Assembly (NCBI RefSeq): GCF_000019225.1
Contig: NC_010995.1
Location: 3,170,501-3,234,500 of the forward strand
Direction: 5' to 3'
DNA length: 64,000 bases
From: Cellvibrio japonicus Ueda107
Lineage (GTDB): Bacteria > Pseudomonadota > Gammaproteobacteria > Pseudomonadales > Cellvibrionaceae
Below the pieces are notes generated by a model. That model worked only from the letters and a program-made list of their open reading frames with translations, was not told the origin of the DNA and searched no databases. The translations under genes and the position numbers were made by a program. Shown in pieces: positions 17,208 to 25,701 of the stretch (position 1 is the first letter of the stretch; each line of letters starts with the position of its first letter).

Positions 17208-18179
17208 ATGGGAACAAGCACCACAAGATTGCATACAGCCGCTATGAACGCACCATCAAGCAGCAAATCCCGCCAGGAATATGCACATTTCTGCGACCTT
17301 TTTTACCAGCGGCTGGATGCATTGACCCTGATTAAACAATTGATCCATATGGTCAAGACAGTGCAGCGCCATCGCGGCATGAGCATGGGGATGCTGGGCG
17401 GAAACCTGAGTTTCCGCGACGACCTTGCCAAGCTGCAAACCCAACAGGAGCGCCGCCTGCGCCTGCTGCAGGCCTTTGCTGCCAGGGCGGGCAACCTGTT
17501 AAGCGAAAAAGACCAGGAAAACCTTAACAGTGCATGGGCAACGATCTGCCACGATTGGCAACAGGACAGTGTGATTGATAACTACGAGCTCCATTGCCAC
17601 CTGATCGAACAGCTGTTGAGCATGGTGGCAACATTAGGCAAGCAATTAGAGCAACCCACCTCTATCACACTCACGGAGCTGAATAATCCCAACGTCACCC
17701 ACAATGACGACCCACCGTTTCCCAACCGATACAAGCATCTTGAAGTATTGCACTTTTCCACACGCTTGATGCCTGCTGTTGCCGAGCAATTGGGGCGAAT
17801 TCGCGCCCTGGCGACCTACGCAGCGGCAGTGGGTGTATGTGATAAGGACTACGCGGGCAAACTGCGCTATGTCATTCAATGTACACGCGTCAATAACGAA
17901 AAATTGCGCCATCAAACCAAGCGCCTGGAAGGCCTGCTGGATGCAGAGCTGGGTTTGCTGGGGCAATTAAAAAGCTATGAGATAAAACTGGAATTCCTGC
18001 TCAGTATGATTGAATCCGACGTGCTTGCCGCCCATTCCATCCACGCTGACAGCAATCGCTTCTACAACCTGGCGACTGATATTATCGATGTGTATTTGCA
18101 GGTCGTTGAGGACGGTGTCGAGCTTCTGGCCCAATGGCATGAGCAGGACATTGATCACTGGGTTGAGGCCTATCAATAA
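17208..18179 (+). CDS. Soluble NIT-domain-like helical protein
   Basis: A 323-residue, all-helical protein without signal or membrane segments. Residues 36-65 (DALTLIKQLIHMVKTVQRHRGMSMG) match the style of the NIT (nitrate- and nitrite-sensing, PF08376) domain, where an LQxERG-type motif begins the repeat. A second related stretch, LGRIRALATYAAAVG, lies at about residues 197-211. No output domain (HAMP, GGDEF, MCP, ANTAR) is attached, which is unusual for NIT proteins. The annotated start has only a weak ribosome site; an ATG 36 bases downstream (17244, MNAPSSSKS) is an alternative. It lies 66 bases before pldA in the same direction. The function is unproven. Confidence 0.65.
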   Translation: MGTSTTRLHTAAMNAPSSSKSRQEYAHFCDLFYQRLDALTLIKQLIHMVKTVQRHRGMSMGMLGGNLSFRDDLAKLQTQQERRLRLLQAFAARAGNLLSEKDQENLNSAWATICHDWQQDSVIDNYELHCHLIEQLLSMVATLGKQLEQPTSITLTELNNPNVTHNDDPPFPNRYKHLEVLHFSTRLMPAVAEQLGRIRALATYAAAVGVCDKDYAGKLRYVIQCTRVNNEKLRHQTKRLEGLLDAELGLLGQLKSYEIKLEFLLSMIESDVLAAHSIHADSNRFYNLATDIIDVYLQVVEDGVELLAQWHEQDIDHWVEAYQ

Positions 18180-18245
18180 TTGGGTTTGCCAGTTGCGGCC
18201 GGGATGGTAACAATAGGCGTTTCGACGGACCATTGAGCGCTCCCC

Positions 18246-19352
18246 ATGCCCAGATCACTGCCCGCAACCTTTTACTCCGGATACCTGACGCACCTGATTG
18301 CACTCGTTTCCCTCTTTGTATCCTGCAACCTGCAAGCAAACGAACCCGCCACACCAACCCCCGTGCTTGAGTTAACCCAAGAGGAAATGAGCCAATGCCT
18401 CTCCTCAACGGTAACCGGAGCCGACGAAACCATGACCATCGCCCAGCTCAAAGAAGCCTGCGTCAAGTTGAAGGAGCTCTCAGCCAGTTCATCGGGCGAT
18501 ACCGATGGCTCGCCAGCTGCCCAACCGGACGAAAAACCCCAGGGGTTGCTCGATAACCGTTTTGCCATGGAAGCGCTTAGCCGCGCCAATCGCTTTTTGC
18601 TGACACCTCACAAACGCAACTATTTTTTACCGGCCAGCTATCATCGTCGCCCTAATGATGCGCCCTATCTCAATACGGATACATCACTCTCGGAATTAAA
18701 CCATACCGAAGCGGAGATGCAGCTCAGTATCAAGATCCTGATCCGCGAAAACATTTTTGATGATAATGGCCATCTTTACCTGGGCTATACCAACCACGCG
18801 TTCTGGCAAGTCTATAGCGACCACGACTCAGCCCCCTTCCGCGAGACCAATCACGAACCGGAATTTATCCTGAGCTTTCAAAACGATTGGAAAATTTTGG
18901 GATTTCGCAACGCATTGAATGAGATAGCGATTAACCACCAATCCAACGGGCAGGGGAAATTGCTATCGCGCTCCTGGAATCGGTTGATGCTGCGCTCTGT
19001 GTTTGAGCGGGGTAATCTTGTGTTTTCGCTTACGCCCTGGTACCGCCTTCCGGAAAGTAAGCAGCGCTATCCCGGTGACCCGGACGGGGATGACAATCCG
19101 GATATCCTCGATTACATGGGTCACTTTGAATTCAACAGCGCCTACAAACACAAGGATAATATTTTCAGCCTGATGCTGCGCAATAACTTTTCCACTAACA
19201 ACACGACCATGGAGTTGGGCTGGAGCTTTCCATTAAGCACCAACCTGCGCGGCTATGTGCGCTACTTTGAAGGCTATGGCCACAGCCTGATTGATTACAA
19301 CTACCGCCAACAGGTATTTGGGCTGGGTATTATTTTTACCGACCTGTTTTAA
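18246..19352 (+). CDS. pldA: Outer-membrane phospholipase A
   Basis: Calcium-dependent integral outer-membrane phospholipase (OMPLA) that removes phospholipids mislocalised to the outer leaflet. The catalytic triad is clear: NHQSNGQ...SRSWNRL gives H231, S233 and N245, in the E. coli H142/S144/N156 spacing. The protein is 368 residues, longer than E. coli PldA (289): after the signal peptide (to about residue 31) there is an extra segment of roughly 70 residues that is acidic and Ser/Ala-rich (TQEEMSQCLSSTV, SSGDTDGSPAAQPDEKPQG) before the barrel. It ends in a barrel strand terminating in Phe (IIFTDLF). The acidic, two-cysteine extension is seen in other marine and soil gammaproteobacterial homologues, from general memory. 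Confidence 0.93.
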   Translation: MPRSLPATFYSGYLTHLIALVSLFVSCNLQANEPATPTPVLELTQEEMSQCLSSTVTGADETMTIAQLKEACVKLKELSASSSGDTDGSPAAQPDEKPQGLLDNRFAMEALSRANRFLLTPHKRNYFLPASYHRRPNDAPYLNTDTSLSELNHTEAEMQLSIKILIRENIFDDNGHLYLGYTNHAFWQVYSDHDSAPFRETNHEPEFILSFQNDWKILGFRNALNEIAINHQSNGQGKLLSRSWNRLMLRSVFERGNLVFSLTPWYRLPESKQRYPGDPDGDDNPDILDYMGHFEFNSAYKHKDNIFSLMLRNNFSTNNTTMELGWSFPLSTNLRGYVRYFEGYGHSLIDYNYRQQVFGLGIIFTDLF

Positions 19353-19429
19353 GTAAACAGACATAAAGAAGAGAAAAACAGAAACAGTAATTTGTACAAA
19401 GGCGGGGGAGGTATTAACCAATAAAGCAC

Positions 19430-19792
19430 TTAAAATATATCGCCCATCATTTCCACCAACTGGCGAATCGTATCTGTACTCTGGGGTGAAGCATCAATAA
19501 TGGCACAACCCATCCAGAATTTTCCGGCCAGATCGGCTTCACGTGTCCACAGGCAGTCCACCCCCAGGTGTATCACGCTTTGGCCATTTACTGGCTCAGG
19601 TACATGCAGGTCAAGGGTATACAGCTTATCTTCCTCCAATGAAATATCGCCCATGATCATCAACCCCTGGGTATGGATATTCACCAGGCGTCCGATATAA
19701 ACATCGCGCAAGCTATCGTAGACATCCACATCGCCATTGATGGTGTGGCGCTCTAATTCACGGTCGTGCTCGAATGAACAAGGGTGTGTCAT
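19430..19792 (-). CDS. PilZ-domain protein (putative c-di-GMP receptor)
   Basis: A stand-alone PilZ domain of 120 residues. The first ligand motif is RELER (RxxxR, about residues 11-15) and the second is NIHTQGLMI (variant of D/NxSxxG, about residues 38-46), so cyclic-di-GMP binding is plausible. It lies one base after the stop of the DUF1631 gene on the same strand, so the two are surely co-transcribed and probably co-translated. The pairing of a PilZ protein with a DUF1631 protein suggests a common c-di-GMP-linked job (inference). Confidence 0.85.
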   Translation of the reverse strand: MTHPCSFEHDRELERHTINGDVDVYDSLRDVYIGRLVNIHTQGLMIMGDISLEEDKLYTLDLHVPEPVNGQSVIHLGVDCLWTREADLAGKFWMGCAIIDASPQSTDTIRQLVEMMGDIF

Positions 19793-19793
19793 T

Positions 19794-22241
19794 TTATGCC
19801 TTCCCTACCTTGAGCGTATCGGCACGCTCGTTCAAGGTGTGATAAATATTTTCCAGGGCACGTTCAAAGAAAGGTTTGGTACTGCCGACAATAATCTTCG
19901 CCTTACCCGCCAGCATATCTCGCGCCAACTGCAAGCCACCGGCCAGGGAAACTTTGCGCCCCTGTTGATCCACCAGCATATAATGCTGGGTCTTTTTGTT
20001 GTACCAGGCAACCTTGAGGCGCTTGCCACCTTCGAATTCAAACCAGGTACCAAACTCCACCATTTTCAGGCTATCGACGATTTTGATTTCATCGGCCGAA
20101 GCTTGCTGTGATCCACTTAGCATATGGCCTGCTTTTTCTGCCGCCATGGCTTCCAGTTTAGTACGCATAGGAGCCGGTGCAGGCTCGGCTTTACGGCTCA
20201 GCAGCGCCATGCGCTGCAATGATGAAACCGCATCCAGTAATTTGCGCCCCTTAGCCTGCTCATAGCCAATCGTTTCAAAGCCGCGCTCTAACGCACGCAA
20301 TACCTGATCCTGGACCTCCAGTTGGCGCGCTTTATCGTCTTGCCGGGTTTTAGGTTCCAGTGTCCATAACAGATCATCGACAATGTGCAGTGAGCGCTTC
20401 CAGCTTTCTGACTTTTCGCCGTAACGCAATAAAATAAACGACAGGAAATCAGACCAGGGTTGCAACAGCAGCAATAACACCGCCGAGGGCATATCGCGGC
20501 CATCGGTACGCTTGCGCACTTCGGTATTCACCTGGATTTTTGCTTCACGCAGCCTTTCTTCACCCTGAGCCTTTTCCAGGGCGCGACGCTCCATCAAATC
20601 CTGGCGACGCGCTACATTGTGCGTATAGGCATTAAACTCGATCAACAACTCAGCAAAAATCCGGGTATCGTTTTTAAATTCCTGCAACAAACGGAAAACC
20701 GTTGTTTTGATCTTGGTAAAAATATCGTATTGATCGCTGCCATCATTACTCACCCAGCGCACACCCGCCTCTGCCAGGCTATTCAGTAATACCCGCGCCG
20801 GATGTTCAGGCTGCTCGAAAAAATCCTTATCGATAAATGCAATTTTCAGGAAGGGTGTATGCAAATAGCTAAGCAGCGCCTTGACCGAATCGGGCAAATG
20901 TTCATCCGACAACATGTATTCAAACAACATGCCCACCAGGTCGATGGTTTGCATATCGCCCGCATCCACTGCGCCATTTTCATTTTCGCTGGCGATTTGC
21001 TCCATCATCTGCCGACTCACATCAGACACGGCTTGAACCGGCAGGGCATCGGTATTGGCAGAATGAATACTGGCCAACGCCAATTGCGTTGTATTTACCG
21101 CATGAACCTGCAAATTATCCAGCACACTGACCAATTGTGTTGGACTGTAAACCTGCAAACTGGCCTGGTTGGCAGCAGGCACAGCGGCAATCGGCGCGGC
21201 AGTCACAGTATCCACCGCTGAAGCGGTTGCCTGGGCATACCGGGCAGCGCCCAAGGCAGGCATATGCTGGATCACATGGGTTTGCAGCAGGCGTATGGCA
21301 TTGAGCAGGCTGGTTTGGTACTGGACATCGCCCGGGCTCAGTGAGCCGCTCAATAACTTATCGCTGGCACGGCGTTGGAACTGCTGTGCATTTTCCAAAC
21401 TATCAGCCGAAGGAGGCTGCTCCACCTGGTTTTCTACCGCGTCACTTGTTTCAAAAGGATCGTCTGCCACTGCATCCCCTGCCGTTTTCCCTGCGCTATT
21501 CCCGGGGGAATCTGCATTGGGTGCAAAACGCAAATTCGGCAGCAGGTTTTGGCGGATGAGGTAATCATTTAACTCGGCATAGAGCCCATCCAGCAGACCG
21601 ATGACATCCTGGTCAAATACCTTGTAACCAATAATTTTGGTTTTCACATCAACGTCGAGGTGACTGAGGACCTTGCGCAGGGCCTCACAGAACTGCACCG
21701 GGCTGGCAGGATTGGAACGCTCTTCAATCTTGTCCCCATCATTCAGGAGCGCCAATCGCTGTTGCAATGCCCAGAGCTGTTCTGCAAAAAAGTTATCGGC
21801 ACGATGGGTGATGGAGGTGATCGCAATGGTTTCTTCCAGGTCGGAGTGCTCTACTAACGACAGGATATCGCCGCTAAAACGCTCTTCACCGGTCAGGGTA
21901 TTGAGGGTTTTGTTTTTAAACTTCACATAACCATTTGCCAGGTGCTGGCAAAATTCTTGTTCCGCCGCCTGCTGCACAGCAGCCAACAGGTTTTGGGTCT
22001 CGTACAGGCCGACCTGATCCTTATTGGATTTTGCCTGCTCGGCCAGCTCCATGACCTGTTTACACCACTGTCGCCAAAACGTCGGAAATACCCGGTAGGC
22101 AAACCCGCGCGTCAAATCGCGGCACTGCTTGAGGTGTTGGATCACAATCTGTTCGGTCATGGTCACCGCCGAGTACTGGGAAGACTTGGGGTCGACACCG
22201 GGTAAACCTGAGTTATGCATACGAGTTCCATGCCTTTCCAT
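19794..22241 (-). CDS. DUF1631 family protein (copy 1)
   Basis: An 815-residue cytoplasmic protein of the DUF1631 family (PF07793), often misnamed thymidine phosphorylase in databases. It is mostly alpha-helical, with a variable Pro/Ala/Gln-rich middle (about residues 240-400). The conserved second half has DKDFFEQPEHPARVLLNSLAEAG, FAELLIEFNAY, ALEKAQGEERLREAKIQV and a small beta-rich C-terminal module (about 705-790: GTWFEFEGGKRLKVAWYN, YMLVDQQGRKVSLAGGLQLARDM) that resembles a PilZ fold. A second copy lies at 30870-33335. The molecular function is not established to my knowledge. It is the first gene of a unit with the PilZ protein. The start at 22241 has AGGAAA upstream; later ATGs (22220, 22160) are possible. 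Confidence 0.88.
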   Translation of the reverse strand: MERHGTRMHNSGLPGVDPKSSQYSAVTMTEQIVIQHLKQCRDLTRGFAYRVFPTFWRQWCKQVMELAEQAKSNKDQVGLYETQNLLAAVQQAAEQEFCQHLANGYVKFKNKTLNTLTGEERFSGDILSLVEHSDLEETIAITSITHRADNFFAEQLWALQQRLALLNDGDKIEERSNPASPVQFCEALRKVLSHLDVDVKTKIIGYKVFDQDVIGLLDGLYAELNDYLIRQNLLPNLRFAPNADSPGNSAGKTAGDAVADDPFETSDAVENQVEQPPSADSLENAQQFQRRASDKLLSGSLSPGDVQYQTSLLNAIRLLQTHVIQHMPALGAARYAQATASAVDTVTAAPIAAVPAANQASLQVYSPTQLVSVLDNLQVHAVNTTQLALASIHSANTDALPVQAVSDVSRQMMEQIASENENGAVDAGDMQTIDLVGMLFEYMLSDEHLPDSVKALLSYLHTPFLKIAFIDKDFFEQPEHPARVLLNSLAEAGVRWVSNDGSDQYDIFTKIKTTVFRLLQEFKNDTRIFAELLIEFNAYTHNVARRQDLMERRALEKAQGEERLREAKIQVNTEVRKRTDGRDMPSAVLLLLLQPWSDFLSFILLRYGEKSESWKRSLHIVDDLLWTLEPKTRQDDKARQLEVQDQVLRALERGFETIGYEQAKGRKLLDAVSSLQRMALLSRKAEPAPAPMRTKLEAMAAEKAGHMLSGSQQASADEIKIVDSLKMVEFGTWFEFEGGKRLKVAWYNKKTQHYMLVDQQGRKVSLAGGLQLARDMLAGKAKIIVGSTKPFFERALENIYHTLNERADTLKVGKA

Positions 22242-22689
22242 TCTGACGTTTCCTTAGCTCTCGCTAGTGTGGATGGGACAGGCGCTGAATTGAGCGACAA
22301 GACAATATAACCAGATTGGGTTGCTTGTTCCATCACCTGTTTGAGCTAGTTCACAAACCTATGGCCAATAAAGCATTGCGCAAAGAATAACCAGAGACAA
22401 GCCCTTTTCCTACTGGCGCTGTAGGCATCACAACGTCCATACAGCAATAAGCACCAGGCAATTACCGGATACGGTGATGGGCAAAACCATCCATTGCGCA
22501 CCATTTGTTACCACCAGGCATTCAGCCTCGCACCAAAAGCAGGCAAGCATAAATTACCCAGCCTTCAGACACATCAAATAAAAGCAATAAAAATCAACTA
22601 GATACCGAGTTGGCACCTATATTGCCCATCAATCATTGAAATAACCGATTCGCACTCTGGGTGCCTAAGGTATTCGACAATCAGTAATA
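22242..22689. other. 448-bp regulatory region upstream of the guanidine operon
   Basis: Non-coding, between the divergent DUF1631 gene and the riboswitch. It holds the sigma-54 promoter at 22610-22625 and, upstream of it, three GCACCA hexamers (22451-22456, 22498-22503, 22530-22535), which resemble one half of the NtrC site consensus TGCACC-N5-GGTGCA. None is a full palindrome, so NtrC binding is only a suggestion. No ORF here looks coding. Confidence 0.5.
22610..22625 (+). promoter_or_regulatory. Sigma-54 (RpoN) promoter of the guanidine operon
   Basis: TTGGCAC-CTATA-TTGC, with GG at 22612-22613 and GC at 22624-22625 exactly ten bases apart, matches the -24/-12 consensus. The predicted start near 22637 leaves about 50 bases before the riboswitch aptamer. 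RpoN control fits nitrogen-source genes. Confidence 0.75.
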
Positions 22690-22797
22690 GAAAGCTAGGG
22701 TTCCGATTTTCCGGTGGTTGCGCCGGCTAAAAATGACTGGTCCGAGAGCTTTCGACCTCACAGTGAGGTTACACGGCGGGATAAAAGCCCGGGAGAC
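22690..22797 (+). ncRNA. Guanidine-I riboswitch (ykkC-yxkD aptamer)
   Basis: The highly conserved blocks of this class are present in order: CTAGGGTTCCG (22695-22705), ACTGGTCCGAGAG (22736-22748), then TTACACGGCGGGATAAAAGC (22769-22788) and CCGGGAGA. Pairings can be drawn: P1 GAAAGCT (22690-22696) with AGCTTTC (22747-22753); a CCGG/CCGG hairpin at 22711-22725; P2 ACCTCA/TGAGGT (22755-22760 with 22764-22769); P3 CGGG/CCCG (22777-22780 with 22788-22791). The class binds guanidinium and turns downstream genes on. The downstream gene content (ABC transporter, DUF1989 pair, biotin carboxylase) is the classic guanidine-I regulon. Confidence 0.95.
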
Positions 22798-22830
22798 GAA
22801 TGGCCCTATAGCCAGAGTGCTCCCTGTTTT
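22791..22830 (+). terminator. Candidate riboswitch expression platform (conditional terminator)
   Basis: GGGAG (22791-22795) can pair with CTCCC (22820-22824), enclosing a TGGC/GCCA hairpin (22801-22814), and is followed by TGTTTT. The GGGAG is also the 3' part of the aptamer, so ligand-bound aptamer and terminator would be mutually exclusive, giving anti-termination with guanidine. The T-run is short, so efficiency is uncertain. Confidence 0.55.
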
Positions 22831-22870
22831 ACAAGACCGCGGTAATCACAAAAACCACTGGAGGTTGTTC

Positions 22871-23929
22871 ATGTTGCGTCACTCACGCCTGATTAAGCCA
22901 TTACTCGCCCTTACACTTTCCCTTTCCGCTGCCCTGGTCCAGGCCGAATCCTTCAAGGTCTGCTGGTCTATTTATGTCGGCTGGATGCCCTGGGGCTATG
23001 GTGACGAACAAAAGATCGTTGATAAGTGGGCTAAGAAATACGGCATCGAGATCGATGTTGTGCAAATTAACGATTACATCGAATCCATTAACCAATATAC
23101 CGCAGGCCAATTTGATGGCTGTGTAATGACGAACATGGATGCGCTCACCATTCCCGCCGCCGGTGGTGTAGATACTACGGCGCTGATTGTGGGTGACTTC
23201 TCCAATGGTAATGATGGTGTCGTACTCAAGGGCGCCAACAAAACGCTCAAGGACATCAAAGGCCAATCCGTTAACCTGGTCGAGTTGAGCGTGTCCCATT
23301 ACCTGCTGGCCCGCGCACTGGAATCCGTCGGTTTAAAAGAAGCCGATGTCAAAGTGGTCAACACATCCGACGCTGATATGGTGGCCGTGTATGGCACCAA
23401 AGACGTAACCGCCGTCACTACCTGGAATCCGCTGCTCAGCGAAATCCTCAGCCAGCCCAATAGCACCAAGGTCTTCGACTCCTCGCAAATTCCCGGCGAA
23501 ATCATGGACCTGATGGTCGTCAACAGCGCCACCCTCAAGAAAAACCCGGCACTGGGTAAAGCCCTGGTAGGCGCCTGGTACGAAATCATGGGCATCATGA
23601 GCGGTAGCGACAAAGCCGCAACAACCGCCAAAACAGCTATGGCTGTCGCCTCCGGTACCGACCTGGCCGGTTACGAGGCGCAACTGGCCAGTACCAAGAT
23701 GTTTTACAAACCCACTGATGCGCTGGCGCTGGTTAATAGCGATGAATTATTGAAAACCATGCAAAAAGTCGCGGAGTTCTCTTTTGATCACGGCCTGCTG
23801 GGCGATGGTGCGCCCGATGCGGAATACATCGGCGTCCAGGGCCCCAAGGGTGTGTACGGCAATACCAACAATATCAAATTGCGCTTCGACACCACCTATA
23901 TGCAGTTAGCCGCTGACAACAAACTCTAA
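22871..23929 (+). CDS. ABC transporter periplasmic binding protein, guanidine/urea-carboxylase-associated
   Basis: A 352-residue NitT/TauT-type solute-binding protein (the family annotated as putative urea ABC transporter substrate-binding protein, found beside urea/guanidine carboxylases). The signal peptide is MLRHSRLIKPLLALTLSLSAALVQA. The mature start ESFKVCWSIYVGWMPWGYG contains the aromatic-rich pocket expected for a cationic ligand, followed by DGCVMTNMDALTIPAAGGVDTT and WNPLLSEIL. I start at 22871, which has GGAGG at the right distance; a longer frame from 22718 would run through the riboswitch. It is the first gene of the operon. The ligand, guanidinium, is inferred from riboswitch and enzymes. 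Confidence 0.93.
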   Translation: MLRHSRLIKPLLALTLSLSAALVQAESFKVCWSIYVGWMPWGYGDEQKIVDKWAKKYGIEIDVVQINDYIESINQYTAGQFDGCVMTNMDALTIPAAGGVDTTALIVGDFSNGNDGVVLKGANKTLKDIKGQSVNLVELSVSHYLLARALESVGLKEADVKVVNTSDADMVAVYGTKDVTAVTTWNPLLSEILSQPNSTKVFDSSQIPGEIMDLMVVNSATLKKNPALGKALVGAWYEIMGIMSGSDKAATTAKTAMAVASGTDLAGYEAQLASTKMFYKPTDALALVNSDELLKTMQKVAEFSFDHGLLGDGAPDAEYIGVQGPKGVYGNTNNIKLRFDTTYMQLAADNKL

Positions 23930-23940
23930 CACTGGAATAA

Positions 23941-23979
23941 CGCGGCTTCCCACTCGTGGAGTATCCACGGGGAGCCGCG
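23941..23979 (+). repeat. Intercistronic hairpin between binding protein and permease genes
   Basis: A long imperfect palindrome (CGCGGCTTCC...GGGAGCCGCG with an inner CGTGGA/TCCACG stem and GTA loop) lies 12 bases after the binding-protein stop. It is followed by A residues, not T, so it is not an intrinsic terminator on this strand. It may protect the upstream mRNA end and raise binding-protein levels over the membrane components (inference). Confidence 0.7.
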
Positions 23980-24006
23980 CAAAAAAACTTCGACCACGGC
24001 ATTCAC

Positions 24007-24825
24007 ATGAAACGATTGATCAACCTGACACCGAGTAAACCCGTCAAGCTGTTACTGGGGATACTGCCCTTTGCTATGATTCTGGTGATCTATCTCATCG
24101 CCTCGGATGCCCGCTTGGCCGAAAATCCCAATGACAAATTACTGCCCAGCTTCAGCCAAATGGGTGATGCCATCAAAACCCTGGCCTTTGAACCCAGCAA
24201 ACGCACAGGTGAATACCTGTTCTGGCAAGACACCCTGAGCAGCCTGGAGCGATTGGGCCTGGGTATTTTAATCGCCGCCGCCCTGGGTTTTAGTATCGGC
24301 ATATTGACCGGTGCCATTCCCACACTGCATGCGCCTTTTGCGCCGCTGCTGACCATTATCTCGCTTGTGCCCCCCATGGCCCTGCTGCCGATTTTATTTA
24401 TTGTGTTTGGCTTGGGAGAGGTCTCCAAAGTTGCCCTGATTGTTATCGGCGTTGCACCGTTTATTGCGCGCGATATTCAACGCTGCACTCAAGAAATTCC
24501 ATTGGAGCAATTGGTAAAAGCACAAACCCTGGGTGCTTCAAGTTGGCAAATACTGCTGCGTGTACTTATCCCGCAACTCCTGCCGCGCTTAATCAATGCC
24601 GTGCGCCTCTCGCTCGGTGCCGGCTGGTTATTCCTGATTGCGGCCGAAGCCATTGCCTCCACCGATGGCCTGGGCTATCGCATTTTCCTGGTACGCCGTT
24701 ACCTGTCGATGGATGTCATCCTGCCTTACGTTGCCTGGATCACCCTGCTCGCCTTTGTCATCGACTGGCTGTTGGCCAAGCTCAGCCAGCGCTGTTTTCC
24801 CTGGCATTACCAGCATGGCAAATAG
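24007..24825 (+). CDS. ABC transporter permease of the guanidine operon
   Basis: A 272-residue inner-membrane permease of the NitT/TauT (SsuC/TauC) type. About six hydrophobic segments are visible (e.g. KLLLGILPFAMILVIYLIA at the N-terminus, FAPLLTIISLVPPMALLPILF, LSLGAGWLFLIAAEAIAS). The EAA loop that contacts the ATPase is EQLVKAQTLGASSWQILLRVLIPQ, the classic EAA---G pattern with G. I use the ATG at 24007; the GTG at 23956 lies inside the intercistronic hairpin and would add a poor N-terminus. It sits between the binding protein and the ATPase. Confidence 0.92.
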   Translation: MKRLINLTPSKPVKLLLGILPFAMILVIYLIASDARLAENPNDKLLPSFSQMGDAIKTLAFEPSKRTGEYLFWQDTLSSLERLGLGILIAAALGFSIGILTGAIPTLHAPFAPLLTIISLVPPMALLPILFIVFGLGEVSKVALIVIGVAPFIARDIQRCTQEIPLEQLVKAQTLGASSWQILLRVLIPQLLPRLINAVRLSLGAGWLFLIAAEAIASTDGLGYRIFLVRRYLSMDVILPYVAWITLLAFVIDWLLAKLSQRCFPWHYQHGK

Positions 24826-24843
24826 CGTTGTGAGCCTTAAACC

Positions 24844-25671
24844 ATGAGTGTTATCCCTTTCGACAAAAAACTCCTCGACGCCAAAAGAGCTAAAGCCATG
24901 CCCATGATCCAGGCCAAGAATCTGTGGAAAACCTACGGCAACACCGTTGTACTGGAGCGAATGAACCTGAGCGTCAACGCCGGGGAATTTATCACCATGG
25001 TCGGCACCTCCGGCTGCGGTAAAAGCACCTTTCTCAAAATGCTGCTGGGGATGGAATCGCCCAGTTCAGGTCAACTGCTGCTCGATGGGCAAGCCATTCC
25101 CAACGAGCCCGACCAGGCGCGCGGCATCGTGTTCCAGCAATACTCCGTCTTCCCGCATTTAACCGTGTTGCAGAACGTCATTATTGCGCGTGAATTTGAG
25201 CACTCCCCCTTACTGGGCACGTTATTCGGCACTAAAAAGCGGGCGGTTATTGATGAAGCCAAAAGCCTGCTGGCCTCCGTCGGATTAAGCCATGCACTGG
25301 ATCGCTATCCCCACGAATTATCGGGTGGTATGAAACAGCGCCTGGCCATTGCCCAAGCCCTGATTCGCCAGCCGCGCATCCTGTTACTGGATGAACCCTT
25401 TGGTGCACTCGACCCGGGTATTCGCGCCGACATGCACCAACTCATCCTCAAACTATGGCAAGAACACAAGCTCACCGTGTTTATGGTGACGCACGACCTC
25501 AGCGAGGGCTTTTACCTGGGAACACGCTTGTGGGTATTCGACAAACTGCGCCACGACCCGCAAGCACCCGGTGCCTACGGTGCCAATATCACCTACGACT
25601 TACCCGTCGGCAAACGCGCCGCGCAGATCCCCGATGACATCCAGGCCCGCGTACAAGCAGCGACGGAATAA
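24844..25671 (+). CDS. ABC transporter ATP-binding protein of the guanidine operon
   Basis: A 275-residue cytoplasmic ATPase. It has Walker A GTSGCGKST (residues 54-62), Q-loop FQQYSVFPHL, signature LSGGMKQRLA, Walker B ILLLDEPFGALD and switch histidine in FMVTHDLSEGF. The C-terminus (DLPVGKRAAQIPDDIQARV) is the short tail seen in the urea-carboxylase-associated ATPase subfamily. It begins 18 bases after the permease stop. An alternative start at 24898 or 24904 (MPMIQAKNL) would remove a 20-residue leader. Confidence 0.93.
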   Translation: MSVIPFDKKLLDAKRAKAMPMIQAKNLWKTYGNTVVLERMNLSVNAGEFITMVGTSGCGKSTFLKMLLGMESPSSGQLLLDGQAIPNEPDQARGIVFQQYSVFPHLTVLQNVIIAREFEHSPLLGTLFGTKKRAVIDEAKSLLASVGLSHALDRYPHELSGGMKQRLAIAQALIRQPRILLLDEPFGALDPGIRADMHQLILKLWQEHKLTVFMVTHDLSEGFYLGTRLWVFDKLRHDPQAPGAYGANITYDLPVGKRAAQIPDDIQARVQAATE

Positions 25672-25701
25672 CGGTTAGCGCAAGACACAGGAAACCTGTT
25701 T

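Noticed and set aside
22451..22535. NtrC enhancer sites
   Set aside because: Only GCACCA half-sites; no full palindrome. Kept as a suggestion, not a feature.
22718..22870. N-terminal extension of the guanidine binding protein
   Set aside because: It lies inside the riboswitch, and a GGAGG-preceded ATG with a signal peptide follows at 22871.
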